From contig NC_067203.1 in assembly GCF_026262505.1 (NCBI RefSeq), positions 14,086,392 through 14,150,391 on the forward strand: a DNA stretch of 64,000 bases, in the 5' to 3' direction. The notes beneath the pieces are model-generated. The model made no database searches and had not been told where the DNA came from. It saw only the letters and a list, made by a program, of their open reading frames with translations. The first letter of the stretch is position 1. The number at the start of each line of letters is the position of its first letter. The DNA is from Trichomonas vaginalis G3. Taxonomy: Eukaryota; Parabasalia; Trichomonadida; Trichomonadidae. A program made the position numbers and the translations under genes. Positions 21,254 to 30,511 of this stretch are shown in pieces.

Positions 21254-23482
21254 ATGGAGTTTTACTTAGGAAAATTTGATCTACCTGATACATATAGGGA
21301 CCATCTCATCCGAAAACAGCGGAAATTCGAATTAATTACTCAAATTTCAGCAACAAACTACAAAGAAATCAAAGAGCAACTACTACCTATGATTCCGCAA
21401 ACACTACAAGGCGTAATAAACTTCTGCGAGTTATTTATTGGCATTTCGAAACGAAAATCTTACATATTACATTATTATATGTGGGTTTTATGCGAATTAT
21501 TAAAAATAGTACCACAACTGTTACAGCCATCGCCAGTAGATGTTTTAGATTCAAGTACAGATATCTTTTCTTATTTTGTAAAATTTGGAATTTTCACTCC
21601 AGCTCAATATCGCTCAGCATTTGAAAATATTTGTATGCAAGGAGATCCTGCGGTAATACGATCACTAATTATTGTAAGTTCAGTGTTTGACAGACAAGAT
21701 ATTTTAAATTTGTATTTATCATCCAATAATTTACAAGATACAAACTACATGCATCGCACCAGATGGGGAACAATGGGTAGCATGTATTCTACTCTACCAA
21801 CACAGTTCCAAGGCGATTTAAACATGTTTTCGGAAGAAGAGGAAGAAAAACCACAAACAATCGACCAGAGTGGATTTATTGAATTAATATCCGATAATTT
21901 CTCAGAAATTATTTCAATTTTTGAGTGCAGATGTAAAACAAACTCAATTTTAACATCTCTTTTGAATGATGACCTCGAATGGTTCAAAAAACATTGTAAT
22001 GATGCAACACCTGTTCTTGGAAAGCATAAGTATGAATTTATGAACGATTATTATGGAGTTACATCAAATTCTCAAATAATTTTGATTTCTGCTATGTTTA
22101 ATTCTCAAAAGATCCTTTCATACTTGATCTCCAACTCCAAACAAGACCACCAGTTAATTAGACTTGCTGCAATTTTGGCTTTAAATGGAGATCTCGAAAA
22201 TGTCAAATTAATTTCCTCAAAAATTCCACTTCCTTCATATGTATTTGTCCAATCCCTTCCTACGATCAACATAAAAGTGCTAGAATACCTTTCTGAGACT
22301 TGTCTTGGCCGTAGAATGACTTATTCGGCAAATTCTTATATGAATGATTCGAGAAGTTCATTTCCGCCACTTTCATCAGCTTTTTTGGTCCAGAAATCGA
22401 TTATTCCTTTACATTTCTTCCAGAATTATACGACAGATACAACAATTGAAGATATCTTTAGTTTATATCTACTTTATCATGGCTCGACCACATTAAAATT
22501 ATCAGATGCGATGATTATCATTGATTATTTGTTAAGAGCTGATTTTAATGACGTTGTAACTGAATTTTTAAAGAAATTTTCAATGTCATCAATCTGGACG
22601 AAGCTTATAATAAGAACAGACCCTGTAACAACGACAAAGATCTTAAGAATCCTCATAGAAATCAAAGGATCGATACCAATGAAGCAAATGTGCAATTTTT
22701 TCAGTTATTCAGTACAAAATTCATATGATACAGCAATCATTGCATTGGTTTCCATTGGTGGGAAGGAGTTCTTGGAGTCTATAATCCCTTCTACGGGTAT
22801 TTCCGTTTTAAATACGATCGCATTTTATTGTGATGCGACAGTGATGAATAATTGTCTTATAATACAAGATTTGGATATAAATAATACTAAAAATCCTACT
22901 CATGCAGCTCCGATTCATTTTGCAGCTGCAAGATCTGATCCATCCATGGTTTTCAGTTTAATTTCAAGGCCAGACATAGATCTAAATAGATATGATGGAT
23001 ATAACAGAACTCCCCTTGACATAGCGAAGTTCCCAAGTGTCGCAAAAGCTTTATTTAATAACGGAGCAAGATACGGAACAAGGAAACGACTTGATACTTT
23101 TAATGAGAGAGATTTCGTAAGGTCAAACCCTCTAATGTTCAAGAATACGTGCTACGGACCGCTTGAAAAAGGAATATCAAGAAATGTTAATATGTTTTTC
23201 AGGCCACAGAACCCAGGATATGAAGAATGCCAGTCAGCATTGATCGTTAATGGCTCCAATCAAACGTTTCCTTACAATATGTCCGGATTATTCCAATTTG
23301 CTTCAAAGTCATTGCCAGTTGTAAGGGGACCATACGGTTTCGGATTCTTTTCACCTCAAAATGCCTTTGCTAACACAATTTTTCCAAATGACAATTCACC
23401 GAAATTTGGCGGATATGGAACAATTGGAGGCCGAAAAGTTAATGAGAAAAGAGGTGATGATGAGAAAGAGAATCCAAAATAA
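21254..23482 (+). CDS. Divergent ankyrin-repeat protein with helical N-terminal domain
   Basis: 742 residues, no signal peptide or membrane span. The N-terminal ~180 residues (LITQISATNYKEIKEQLLPM onward) resemble the helical domain that precedes ankyrin repeats in trichomonad families. An acidic stretch EEEEEK lies at about residues 195-200. Residues ~250-620 are degenerate helical repeats. The only clear ankyrin repeats are near the C-terminus: APIHFAAARSDPSMVFSLIS, then YNRTPLDIAKFPSVAKALFN. The last ~120 residues are Gly/Asn/Phe-rich and non-repetitive (GPYGFGFFSPQNAF, FGGYGTIGGRK), probably disordered. Unlike its neighbour at 20 kb the frame is intact. Such proteins are usually protein-binding scaffolds; the partner is unknown. 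Confidence 0.75.
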   Translation: MEFYLGKFDLPDTYRDHLIRKQRKFELITQISATNYKEIKEQLLPMIPQTLQGVINFCELFIGISKRKSYILHYYMWVLCELLKIVPQLLQPSPVDVLDSSTDIFSYFVKFGIFTPAQYRSAFENICMQGDPAVIRSLIIVSSVFDRQDILNLYLSSNNLQDTNYMHRTRWGTMGSMYSTLPTQFQGDLNMFSEEEEEKPQTIDQSGFIELISDNFSEIISIFECRCKTNSILTSLLNDDLEWFKKHCNDATPVLGKHKYEFMNDYYGVTSNSQIILISAMFNSQKILSYLISNSKQDHQLIRLAAILALNGDLENVKLISSKIPLPSYVFVQSLPTINIKVLEYLSETCLGRRMTYSANSYMNDSRSSFPPLSSAFLVQKSIIPLHFFQNYTTDTTIEDIFSLYLLYHGSTTLKLSDAMIIIDYLLRADFNDVVTEFLKKFSMSSIWTKLIIRTDPVTTTKILRILIEIKGSIPMKQMCNFFSYSVQNSYDTAIIALVSIGGKEFLESIIPSTGISVLNTIAFYCDATVMNNCLIIQDLDINNTKNPTHAAPIHFAAARSDPSMVFSLISRPDIDLNRYDGYNRTPLDIAKFPSVAKALFNNGARYGTRKRLDTFNERDFVRSNPLMFKNTCYGPLEKGISRNVNMFFRPQNPGYEECQSALIVNGSNQTFPYNMSGLFQFASKSLPVVRGPYGFGFFSPQNAFANTIFPNDNSPKFGGYGTIGGRKVNEKRGDDEKENPK

Positions 23483-23900
23483 TACTATATTTTTATTTAA
23501 TTTTTTGTTATTAAATTTTGTTTGATATATATTAGAATGCATTAACCAACCATATTATCTTTCAAATGAAATGAATATCATCTGCTGTTTAACTCTAAAA
23601 ATTTAATTCATCAAAATATTAATTGAAAAATGTATGATTTTTATAAAATTCAATGCAATACCATATAAAGCTAATCATCTTATACTTATTTGATCATGAT
23701 TTAATTGATGAAAATGAATTATATTATTTTCTATAGAATTATTTTCAATAAATCCTTAATATAATGAAAATATATTATTTTGTAAGAAATGCATTTAATG
23801 AAATTGTTTATTATGGCTGTAGAAAATGAATATTACTCGTAATTTTATTACAAAAAAAGTAGTTCTAATATAAATGAAGAATTATTGGAACACCAATGAC
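23483..23900. other. Intergenic between convergent gene ends
   Basis: 418 bp of A+T-rich sequence between two 3' ends. Several AATAAA/TAAA words would suit polyadenylation. Nothing else was seen. Confidence 0.45.
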
Positions 23901-24305
23901 TTATTCTTCAACAAGCTCAGTCATAATTTCTTGTGTGTAGTAAGGATCTAACATGACTGTCTTCTTGTGAAGTGATGGGTGCTGTCTTGGCTTTTCAAGT
24001 GGGTTAACACCAATGGCTGAGAATGACTCAAGCGTGTTATCAATGTTATCGGTAGAAAATGCAATATGATGAATTCCACCCTTTGGATGATAACGAAGAT
24101 ATTCAGCTTGTGATGTATGGCCATCCTTATCAATTGGTTCCATAAGTTCTACCTTTGTATTTCTAAATGGAGCAATGGATGAAAGAATTCCAGGCTTAGA
24201 TTCAACTGGTTCAGATGTAATAACGCCATATATCTGCTCAAAGTATGAACGAGCGATGTCAAGACGTGGAACAACGATACCAACTGTTGAAATGTCTTTC
24301 AGCAT
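23901..24305 (-). CDS. VOC-superfamily protein resembling methylmalonyl-CoA epimerase
   Basis: 134 residues from the ATG at 24305. Line-up with methylmalonyl-CoA epimerase is good over its length: VGIVVPRLDIARSYFEQIYG, then a NTKVELMEP strand, GGIHHIAFSTDNID, and a C-terminal PYYTQEIMTELVEE. The epimerase interconverts (S)- and (R)-methylmalonyl-CoA and works with methylmalonyl-CoA mutase. The first metal-ligand histidine (NH-V-A-I-A-V in the human enzyme) is Thr here (STVGIVV), while the His in GGIHHI and the Glu in MTEL are present. It may therefore be a divergent or inactive member, or a different VOC enzyme. The open frame upstream has no ATG, only TTG at 24374, so MLKDIST is taken as the start. 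No convincing hydrogenosomal presequence is seen. Confidence 0.75.
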   Translation of the reverse strand: MLKDISTVGIVVPRLDIARSYFEQIYGVITSEPVESKPGILSSIAPFRNTKVELMEPIDKDGHTSQAEYLRYHPKGGIHHIAFSTDNIDNTLESFSAIGVNPLEKPRQHPSLHKKTVMLDPYYTQEIMTELVEE

Positions 24306-24684
24306 TTTTTTAATTATGAATTGTTTACAATGACGATCGGAAAATTGTGAGCAATTTAGGGGCGCAATTTCCAAAGATTTCTAAATAAATTAAAAGCGTA
24401 TGACCAATAATTTTATTTTATTATAAAAATGGCTCATGACAATTACCCAAATTTGTTCGGAATCTTTTTGTTTTTTTCTAATGATGAGAAGTGAATATTA
24501 CTCTTTAAATGACATTTGTATTACGATGAACTGGTCCATCCAGACCAGGATAGATGCTATTGAATATTTGAATTCATTGAACACTGTTTACCGGCCAATG
24601 CATATGAATATAACTTATAATGATAATGGCTATTAATAATATTAATAAAAAATGATGCGATTAAAAAAAATCAATTAAATTTTT
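24306..24684. other. Intergenic, 379 bp
   Basis: Holds the upstream region of the VOC gene, including a GGGGCGCAATTT word at about 24359-24370, and the 3' flank of the dioxygenase gene. A 66-codon plus-strand ORF at 24436-24636 shows no domain and is not called. Confidence 0.4.
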
Positions 24685-25470
24685 TTATTCATGGATACAA
24701 ACGGAGGTCATTGATAATGAACCACCAACAATGTCATCATTGAAGATATCAATTCTATCTTTCTCGGTTGCTTGTGCCATTGCATAGATAATTGGCAAAT
24801 AGTGGTCAGACGGAGTTGGAACTGCTTTTCTTGCGAAAGGAAGATTTTCGAAGTTGACCAATGTGTCCTTATCCTTACTCAATATTGCTTCATTGATCTT
24901 CTTTCTAAAATCATCTGCCCATTTATACTGATAAAGCTGTTCAGCTCTGTCGAAATCCATTTCACCAAGATTATGAACAATATCACCACTGCAGAGGATT
25001 AAGACTCCTTCATCTCTCAATACGCGGAGTTTTTCGGCAATTTTCCAGTGTTGTTCTGGAGACAATGTCACATCAATTGAGAGCTGAATTGCGGGGACAT
25101 CAGCTTGTGGATAGAGGTGTCTAAGAACACACCATGCACCATGGTCTAAACCACGTCTTTCTTCTGGTTTGACGTGATATTCACTGAGAATTTCAGAAAC
25201 TCTTTTGGCTAATTCAGGAGATCCTGGTGATGGATATTTGAGCTGATATAGTTCACGTGGGAAGCCATAGAAATCATAAACTAATGGAGCTTCCTTCCAT
25301 GTCATTATTTCTGTTCTTCTTGAACACCAGTGTGCGGATATAACTAAGATTGATTTTGGTTTCGGAAAAGTCTGGGCAATCTTGGCAAAAGCCTGGTTAT
25401 ATGTGTTGTTGGAAAACAAGGTGTTCATTGGGCTGCCATGTCCAAGGAAGAGAACTGGAAGTCTTGTCAT
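24685..25470 (-). CDS. LigB/DODA-family extradiol dioxygenase-like protein (YgiD-like)
   Basis: 261 residues. The opening MTRLPVLFLGHGSPMN is that of the bacterial/plant DODA family. Metal-site histidines are all visible: His11 (GHGSPMN), His47 (SAHW), His166 (SGDIVHNLG) and His223 (SDHYLP). His110 (GLDHGAW), another conserved active-site residue, is also present. Family members bind Zn or Fe and cleave catechols such as L-DOPA, but many bacterial YgiD-type proteins have no proven physiological substrate. The start at 25470 is the first ATG; the longer frame to 25515 begins with TTG. An initiator-like TCATTTTTC lies just upstream. The close match to bacterial proteins makes lateral acquisition plausible, but a tree is needed to show it. 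Confidence 0.85.
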   Translation of the reverse strand: MTRLPVLFLGHGSPMNTLFSNNTYNQAFAKIAQTFPKPKSILVISAHWCSRRTEIMTWKEAPLVYDFYGFPRELYQLKYPSPGSPELAKRVSEILSEYHVKPEERRGLDHGAWCVLRHLYPQADVPAIQLSIDVTLSPEQHWKIAEKLRVLRDEGVLILCSGDIVHNLGEMDFDRAEQLYQYKWADDFRKKINEAILSKDKDTLVNFENLPFARKAVPTPSDHYLPIIYAMAQATEKDRIDIFNDDIVGGSLSMTSVCIHE

Positions 25471-26193
25471 CAATTTGAAAAATGAAGAAACAGTTCTCAA
25501 AAATTTTCCTCTCAATTTGATGGATCATAAAATTTTGGATTTTGTTTGTGTGGTATATAATGTACATCATGAATCATAACCATTTTTCATTGACAAATCA
25601 TGAATTATCAATTTTTGTCAATTCCTAGATAATGAAAAACTGGATATCTGATACTAAGGTTCAGATTTTTAACTTTGCCATAAAATAAAAAGTAAAACCC
25701 CAAACTTATAGCACTATTTGATGAATATCGAACGCTGGAGAAATATCAATATACTGAAATCAGGAAATGAATATCATAAATAAGTTTTAATACACTAAGA
25801 AAATATCTTTATCAATGACAATTAGTGATTAGATGAAATTTTTTAATATTTTAAATTATTTGAATAAATTACGAGAGGATCCAGGAAAAATAGGATCACG
25901 CTTAATTAAAAAGATTCGTTAAATATTAAAATAATTAGCTATTCCAATCTCATATTTATTCATAAGAAAAATACTTTTTTGCTGCTTTTACAAGGATATC
26001 AACAGATCGACATCACTCAGCTCTGTAAATAATACTAATACATTATCGATTTTTACTTTGGAAAATAAGAAATTAGGAATATGTTTATGAGATTCAACGA
26101 ATCAAAAGCTATTTCCTAACATGTATAATGTGGTCTCATACCTACTATACTACATCACTATAATAATAGTGTAACATCAATATTTGTAATATA
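25471..26193. other. Intergenic, 723 bp, divergent promoters
   Basis: A+T-rich region between the dioxygenase gene (minus) and the FHA gene (plus). TCACTATAATAATAG at about 26155-26169 is an initiator-like candidate for the plus gene. No ORF, repeat or strong hairpin was recognised. Confidence 0.4.
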
Positions 26194-27345
26194 ATGAAAT
26201 CTAAAATATTTTGTCACTTTTTCGGAATAAAAGGGGGTAAATCCAAAATTTTAATGAAGTCATCCGATGACCAAAATGTAGTCAAACCGGATACTTCAAG
26301 ACCTAAATCACGTTTCTCGAAACATGATGATTATTTACTTATACTAAGTGCGATGTCTTTGCCTTTTGATTCAATTCATTACACAATTTCATTTGAAAGA
26401 GATCATTCATCAGCTGATCTTCAAGCCAGATATAAGGAGCTTATGTATTCCTTACAACAAGATTATCAAGACTTGAAAGATATTAGAACTCAAACTCCAT
26501 GGGACATTGAAGAAGATTATTGGCTATATTTACTATCAACAAGTCTTCCTGATGCAACTCCTGATGAAATTATTGACCATTGCCGCGAAAAAATTTCTCC
26601 AATTCGTTCTCATGAAGAAATCATTCAAAGAATAAACGAAATTAGAAATTACAGCAAAGAAGAAATCAATTCGCTTCTAAATTTAATGACACAAAGATTA
26701 ATTACAGATAAAATGATTTTCGAGACTTCTGATACAGATAGCAACGTTGTACTCATCTCCCAATTCAAGTGTATGAAACGTAGCGAGAATCCTATTGAAT
26801 TTAATGCAAACAAAACTCTCGATAATTTAAGTAAATATTATCCAAGATTGACAAATAATCTATTCGATGAAAATGATTTAGCGATACTACTGTCTGATGA
26901 GGTATGCTTTAAAATGAAAAAACAAAGCATAAAAATCGGATATCATTCTCCTTTATCGGAAATTGATATAAACTTAGAATTAGTAGCCAAAACGAAATGC
27001 CAACATATTACAAATCATCAGGCAGTGATATTTTTACATAATGACTTTAATTTTTATATTCATAATATTGGAGCGAATATTTTTAGAGTTAACGGTGTTA
27101 TTATACCATTTAATAAGGTCGCTGTTATAGTACCATATTCAATTCTTGATTTTGCAGATAATTTATTTATTTTCATTCCAAATCTGAAATTAGTTGAAAA
27201 AATCTCAAAAGTATATCAGGAAAAATTAGATAAAATTAAAATTCCTGATAAAGATCCTCTAGAAATAGAAAAAGAAGATGATAATTCCGTCATTGGATTA
27301 ATTCTTCCTAATTCAGTTTATATATCCGACCCAAATATTATATAA
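26194..27345 (+). CDS. MCRS1-like protein: N-terminal MCRS/SANT-like helices plus C-terminal FHA domain
   Basis: 383 residues. Residues ~41-90 (SRFSKHDDYLLILSAMSLPF, then SADLQARYKELMYSLQ) match the N-terminal domain of microspherule protein 1, and residues ~102-132 (TPWDIEEDYWLYLLS) look like a second SANT-type helix set. Residues ~245-330 form an FHA-like fold. They contain IKIGYHSPLSEIDINLELV, QHITNHQAVIFLHNDFNFYI, HNIGANIFRVNGVIIP and a closing FIFIPN strand, the pattern and spacing seen in MCRS1. MCRS1 is a subunit of the INO80 and NSL chromatin complexes. The FHA Arg that usually reads phosphothreonine (R-I-G-R) is not obvious here (KIGYHS), as in MCRS1-type divergent FHA domains. The first ATG is used; a second one 20 codons on, preceded by TCACTTTTTC, is an alternative. 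Confidence 0.65.
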   Translation: MKSKIFCHFFGIKGGKSKILMKSSDDQNVVKPDTSRPKSRFSKHDDYLLILSAMSLPFDSIHYTISFERDHSSADLQARYKELMYSLQQDYQDLKDIRTQTPWDIEEDYWLYLLSTSLPDATPDEIIDHCREKISPIRSHEEIIQRINEIRNYSKEEINSLLNLMTQRLITDKMIFETSDTDSNVVLISQFKCMKRSENPIEFNANKTLDNLSKYYPRLTNNLFDENDLAILLSDEVCFKMKKQSIKIGYHSPLSEIDINLELVAKTKCQHITNHQAVIFLHNDFNFYIHNIGANIFRVNGVIIPFNKVAVIVPYSILDFADNLFIFIPNLKLVEKISKVYQEKLDKIKIPDKDPLEIEKEDDNSVIGLILPNSVYISDPNII

Positions 27346-27858
27346 TCAAACTTATAGACCATATCTGACTTATATTAACCATATCTTTTAATTTTGTTAG
27401 ATAATATTTTTTTTATTTGAATATTTGCTCTGAAATAAGGCAAATATTATTTTTTCAGAACGTTCATTATTTGTATATGTATTGTAGTAGAGATTTTGTA
27501 ATTTTTATTTATAAAATATTATTTATTTTATAATAAGCCAATTTTTAAATAACACACTCCCAAGATAATCCAAGTACAATGTTTTCAACGCCACATCTTT
27601 CGATTTATCAAAACAATTTCAAAAAAAAAATCATTAATATAAGCCATTTCATCATTTTATATAAGTATGGCATAATCAGATAATTAATATATTACAGAGT
27701 GAATCATGTTGATGCTTAAAATCAGTTATATTTAGGAAATTTTGAATGATCAACCGTAAAATTCCACTTCTCTTAGTTAAGGAAATATATTTAAGAAATT
27801 TATCATCAAATAGTAGTATTTTATTCATAAAAATAACATTTGAAAATATAAAAAAATA
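27346..27858. other. Intergenic between convergent gene ends
   Basis: 513 bp, A+T-rich, between the 3' ends of the FHA gene and the ankyrin-RING gene. No gene or repeat was recognised. Confidence 0.45.
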
Positions 27859-29976
27859 TTAAATTTCAACAAGGATGTTAACAGCTCCGAAGCATTCTTT
27901 CTTGCAGAAAGGACAGACTTTGAGTGAAGAAACTCTTTCCTTCTGGCAAACTTCGCAGCAGCAAAGGTGTCCGCAAGGAACAATAGCAGCAACAGCAGGT
28001 CTTCTCTTACATAAAAGACAAATCATTTCTCTGAGTTCTGCATCACCTTGAAGAACGTTATTCGACTGATCCAAGACATTTCCTGGCTCATATTTGTTTG
28101 GATTGACAACTTGTTCCTTTTCATCTCTTTCTTTAACGAGAGCTTTCATGTATTTGGAGAAAGTAAGTCTTGTACCTTGCATTGGTGTCAATCCTTTAGT
28201 ATTCATGACTTTTACATCTGCTCCAGCGTTGATTAATGCGGCAACAACTTTTTTATCCATCTTTAATGCGGCCAAGTGAAGTGGTAAGTTCTTGTCTACA
28301 TCAACAACATTAACAGGGGCTCCATTCTGAAGAAGAAGCTGCGTAAGCTTGAAATTGGCAAGATCTGCAATGTAATGTAACGCTGTTCTGCCATTTTCAT
28401 CGGCCAAAGCAACGTTTGCCTTGAATGATAGTAATGTTGCAACATATTCTTCGTTCTGCATAGAGCAGGCGATATGTAATGGTGTTTTTCCTTGACGATC
28501 TTTGACATTTGGATCTGATCCTGCCTCTCCAAGCTTCTTTAAGATGCCAAGATGGCAGTTGAGTGTAGCAATGTGCATTGGTGTTTGCCCATTCTCATCC
28601 TGAGCGTTCAAATCCGCATGTTGTTCGATGAAAATTGAAATAATGTCGTCGGAACCGAACAATGAGCCAATATGCATTGGTGTCTGCTGTTGCTGGTTCT
28701 TAATATTGGCATCTGCACCGGCTGCGAACAAGATTTTGGCAACTTCGACTTGATTTTGTTCTGCAACAATATGCAATGGAGCTGTTCCATCGTTTGCCGT
28801 GTTATTCGTTGTAGCACCAGCAACAATGAGTAAGTTAATGATCGGAATATTCATTTGTTTAACTGCATAATGCAATGGAGTTTCTCCGTTGATATCTTTT
28901 GTTGTTGTTTCGCAAGAATGTTCTGTAAGGAGTTGAACCATCTCCGGGAACTCGAGTTCAACAGCAAGATGAAGTGGAGATTTCTTATCTTTGCCGTGGG
29001 AGTTGATATCAACACCATTTTGTATGAGGAATTCGACAACTGGAATGTGATTGTTACGAACTGCGTAATGAATTGAAATATCACCATCTTTATCTGGTGA
29101 ATTGAGATCGGCTAAAGCTTTTTGAAGGGCTGTAACGATCTGAATACTTCCACTCATGCATGCATAGTGGATTGGTTTGATACCATCGTTGTTGGCTTCA
29201 TCAATTGGAGCTCCGACGGATGAAGTAATTGGAATGATGTTTGCATGGCCACCAAGCGCGGCAAGATGGACAATTGTAGATCCATCAGCAACTTTAGCGG
29301 ATGGAGATGCTCCAAGCTTGAACAGAAGTTGTAAAACCTTCTCAGCTCCGACTTTTGCAGCAATAAGAGCTGGAGTTAAGCCTTCATTATCGGCAACATT
29401 CCAGTCAACACCAAACTTTTTGTTGCCTAAGTACTTAATAACTTCAACGCTCTGATTGTATACAGCCAAATGAGCCAAGGTTTCGCCTTTCTTGTTTGGC
29501 TTGTTGTAAGGTGGATTGTACTGGGCGAATAATTGAAGCATTCCTTTTGTTTTATTGATGAGAGCAAGATGCAATGGAGTATTTCCATCTTCATCAACAC
29601 CTGCAACAGGAACTTTTGATTTCAAGAGGAAATCAGCACCGGCCTTTGATCCGTATATGCATGCATAGTGAAGTGGTGACCTGCCGTGAACATCGACGTT
29701 GGTGACCACATGTTTTTGCTTAACCAGTGGTTGGACAGCAATACCGAGACCACCTTCAATAGCATACATAATAGCATCCTTTCCTTGTGGATCAACGTAC
29801 TTTAAATTGATCTTAGAGCGGATAAGAAATGAACCAATTTCTTTTTTGCCGTTTTTGAGTGTATACATTAAGATATTGAGGCCATCTGCGTTAACTTCGT
29901 TAATGTCACTTGTTTCTTTAACCCACTGCTTAACAGCATTGAGATCTTCATTATCAATAGCTTCCCAAACGTTCAT
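27859..29976 (-). CDS. Ankyrin-repeat protein with C-terminal RING finger, probable E3 ubiquitin ligase
   Basis: 705 residues. Residues ~1-610 are about 18 ankyrin repeats with good consensus (GRSPLHYACIYGS, GNTPLHLALIN, GQTPMHIATLN, GKTPLHIACS, GRTALHYIADL). After a short linker, residues 653-691 form a RING: C653-x2-C656, C668-G-H670, C674-x2-C677, C688-P-F-C691. This arrangement (ankyrins then a C3HC4 RING at the extreme C-terminus) is that of XBAT/Mind-bomb-type E3 ligases: the ankyrins choose the substrate and the RING recruits E2. The substrate is unknown. Codon use is even and the frame unbroken, unlike the ankyrin loci at 8-20 kb and 50-52 kb. Confidence 0.88.
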   Translation of the reverse strand: MNVWEAIDNEDLNAVKQWVKETSDINEVNADGLNILMYTLKNGKKEIGSFLIRSKINLKYVDPQGKDAIMYAIEGGLGIAVQPLVKQKHVVTNVDVHGRSPLHYACIYGSKAGADFLLKSKVPVAGVDEDGNTPLHLALINKTKGMLQLFAQYNPPYNKPNKKGETLAHLAVYNQSVEVIKYLGNKKFGVDWNVADNEGLTPALIAAKVGAEKVLQLLFKLGASPSAKVADGSTIVHLAALGGHANIIPITSSVGAPIDEANNDGIKPIHYACMSGSIQIVTALQKALADLNSPDKDGDISIHYAVRNNHIPVVEFLIQNGVDINSHGKDKKSPLHLAVELEFPEMVQLLTEHSCETTTKDINGETPLHYAVKQMNIPIINLLIVAGATTNNTANDGTAPLHIVAEQNQVEVAKILFAAGADANIKNQQQQTPMHIGSLFGSDDIISIFIEQHADLNAQDENGQTPMHIATLNCHLGILKKLGEAGSDPNVKDRQGKTPLHIACSMQNEEYVATLLSFKANVALADENGRTALHYIADLANFKLTQLLLQNGAPVNVVDVDKNLPLHLAALKMDKKVVAALINAGADVKVMNTKGLTPMQGTRLTFSKYMKALVKERDEKEQVVNPNKYEPGNVLDQSNNVLQGDAELREMICLLCKRRPAVAAIVPCGHLCCCEVCQKERVSSLKVCPFCKKECFGAVNILVEI

Positions 29977-30511
29977 ATAAAAAAATGTAAACTTTTTTAT
30001 ATTGAAGTTTCAAAAAAATTGAGTTTTCCATGTTTCCATAAGAAAAACTTTTATTATGAATTTTCTTTGTGAAATTATAAAAATCACGTTATAAATTTTT
30101 TGAATGTAAAAATTTTAAATAGAAATTAATCAGTAATATATTGCATGATTAGTAAAAATATCTAAAAATTTTTATTTAATTTTTATAATTTTTGCCGTAA
30201 CAATTTAATTTTTGAGATCAATTGTGAGGAAATTAGGATAGATAATTGTACATTATGAACTCCTTAAAAAATTATGTAATTTGACGACAAGAATAGTATC
30301 ATACGTTACTCTATTAGAAGAGGCCCATTATGAATGGAATAATTCAATCAGATTCCTATCAAAAAAATTTGAATTTCTTTCATTTGATTTTTGTATTATG
30401 TTATACTTAATTAAATCGTTTAAAAACAAATATGTAATGAGGACTGATAAGCGCTATCTCACAAAATGCCTTCAATCCTAGAAAAATAAAATTCTACATG
30501 ATAATTATGAA
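29977..30511. other. Intergenic, 535 bp
   Basis: A+T-rich spacer between the start of the ankyrin-RING gene and the end of the BET gene, both minus. A 66-codon plus ORF at 30281-30481 lacks any recognised domain and is not called. Confidence 0.4.

Noticed and set aside
24436-24636. 66-codon plus-strand ORF between the VOC and dioxygenase genes
   Set aside because: No recognisable feature and it lies across the promoter and 3' flank of called genes.
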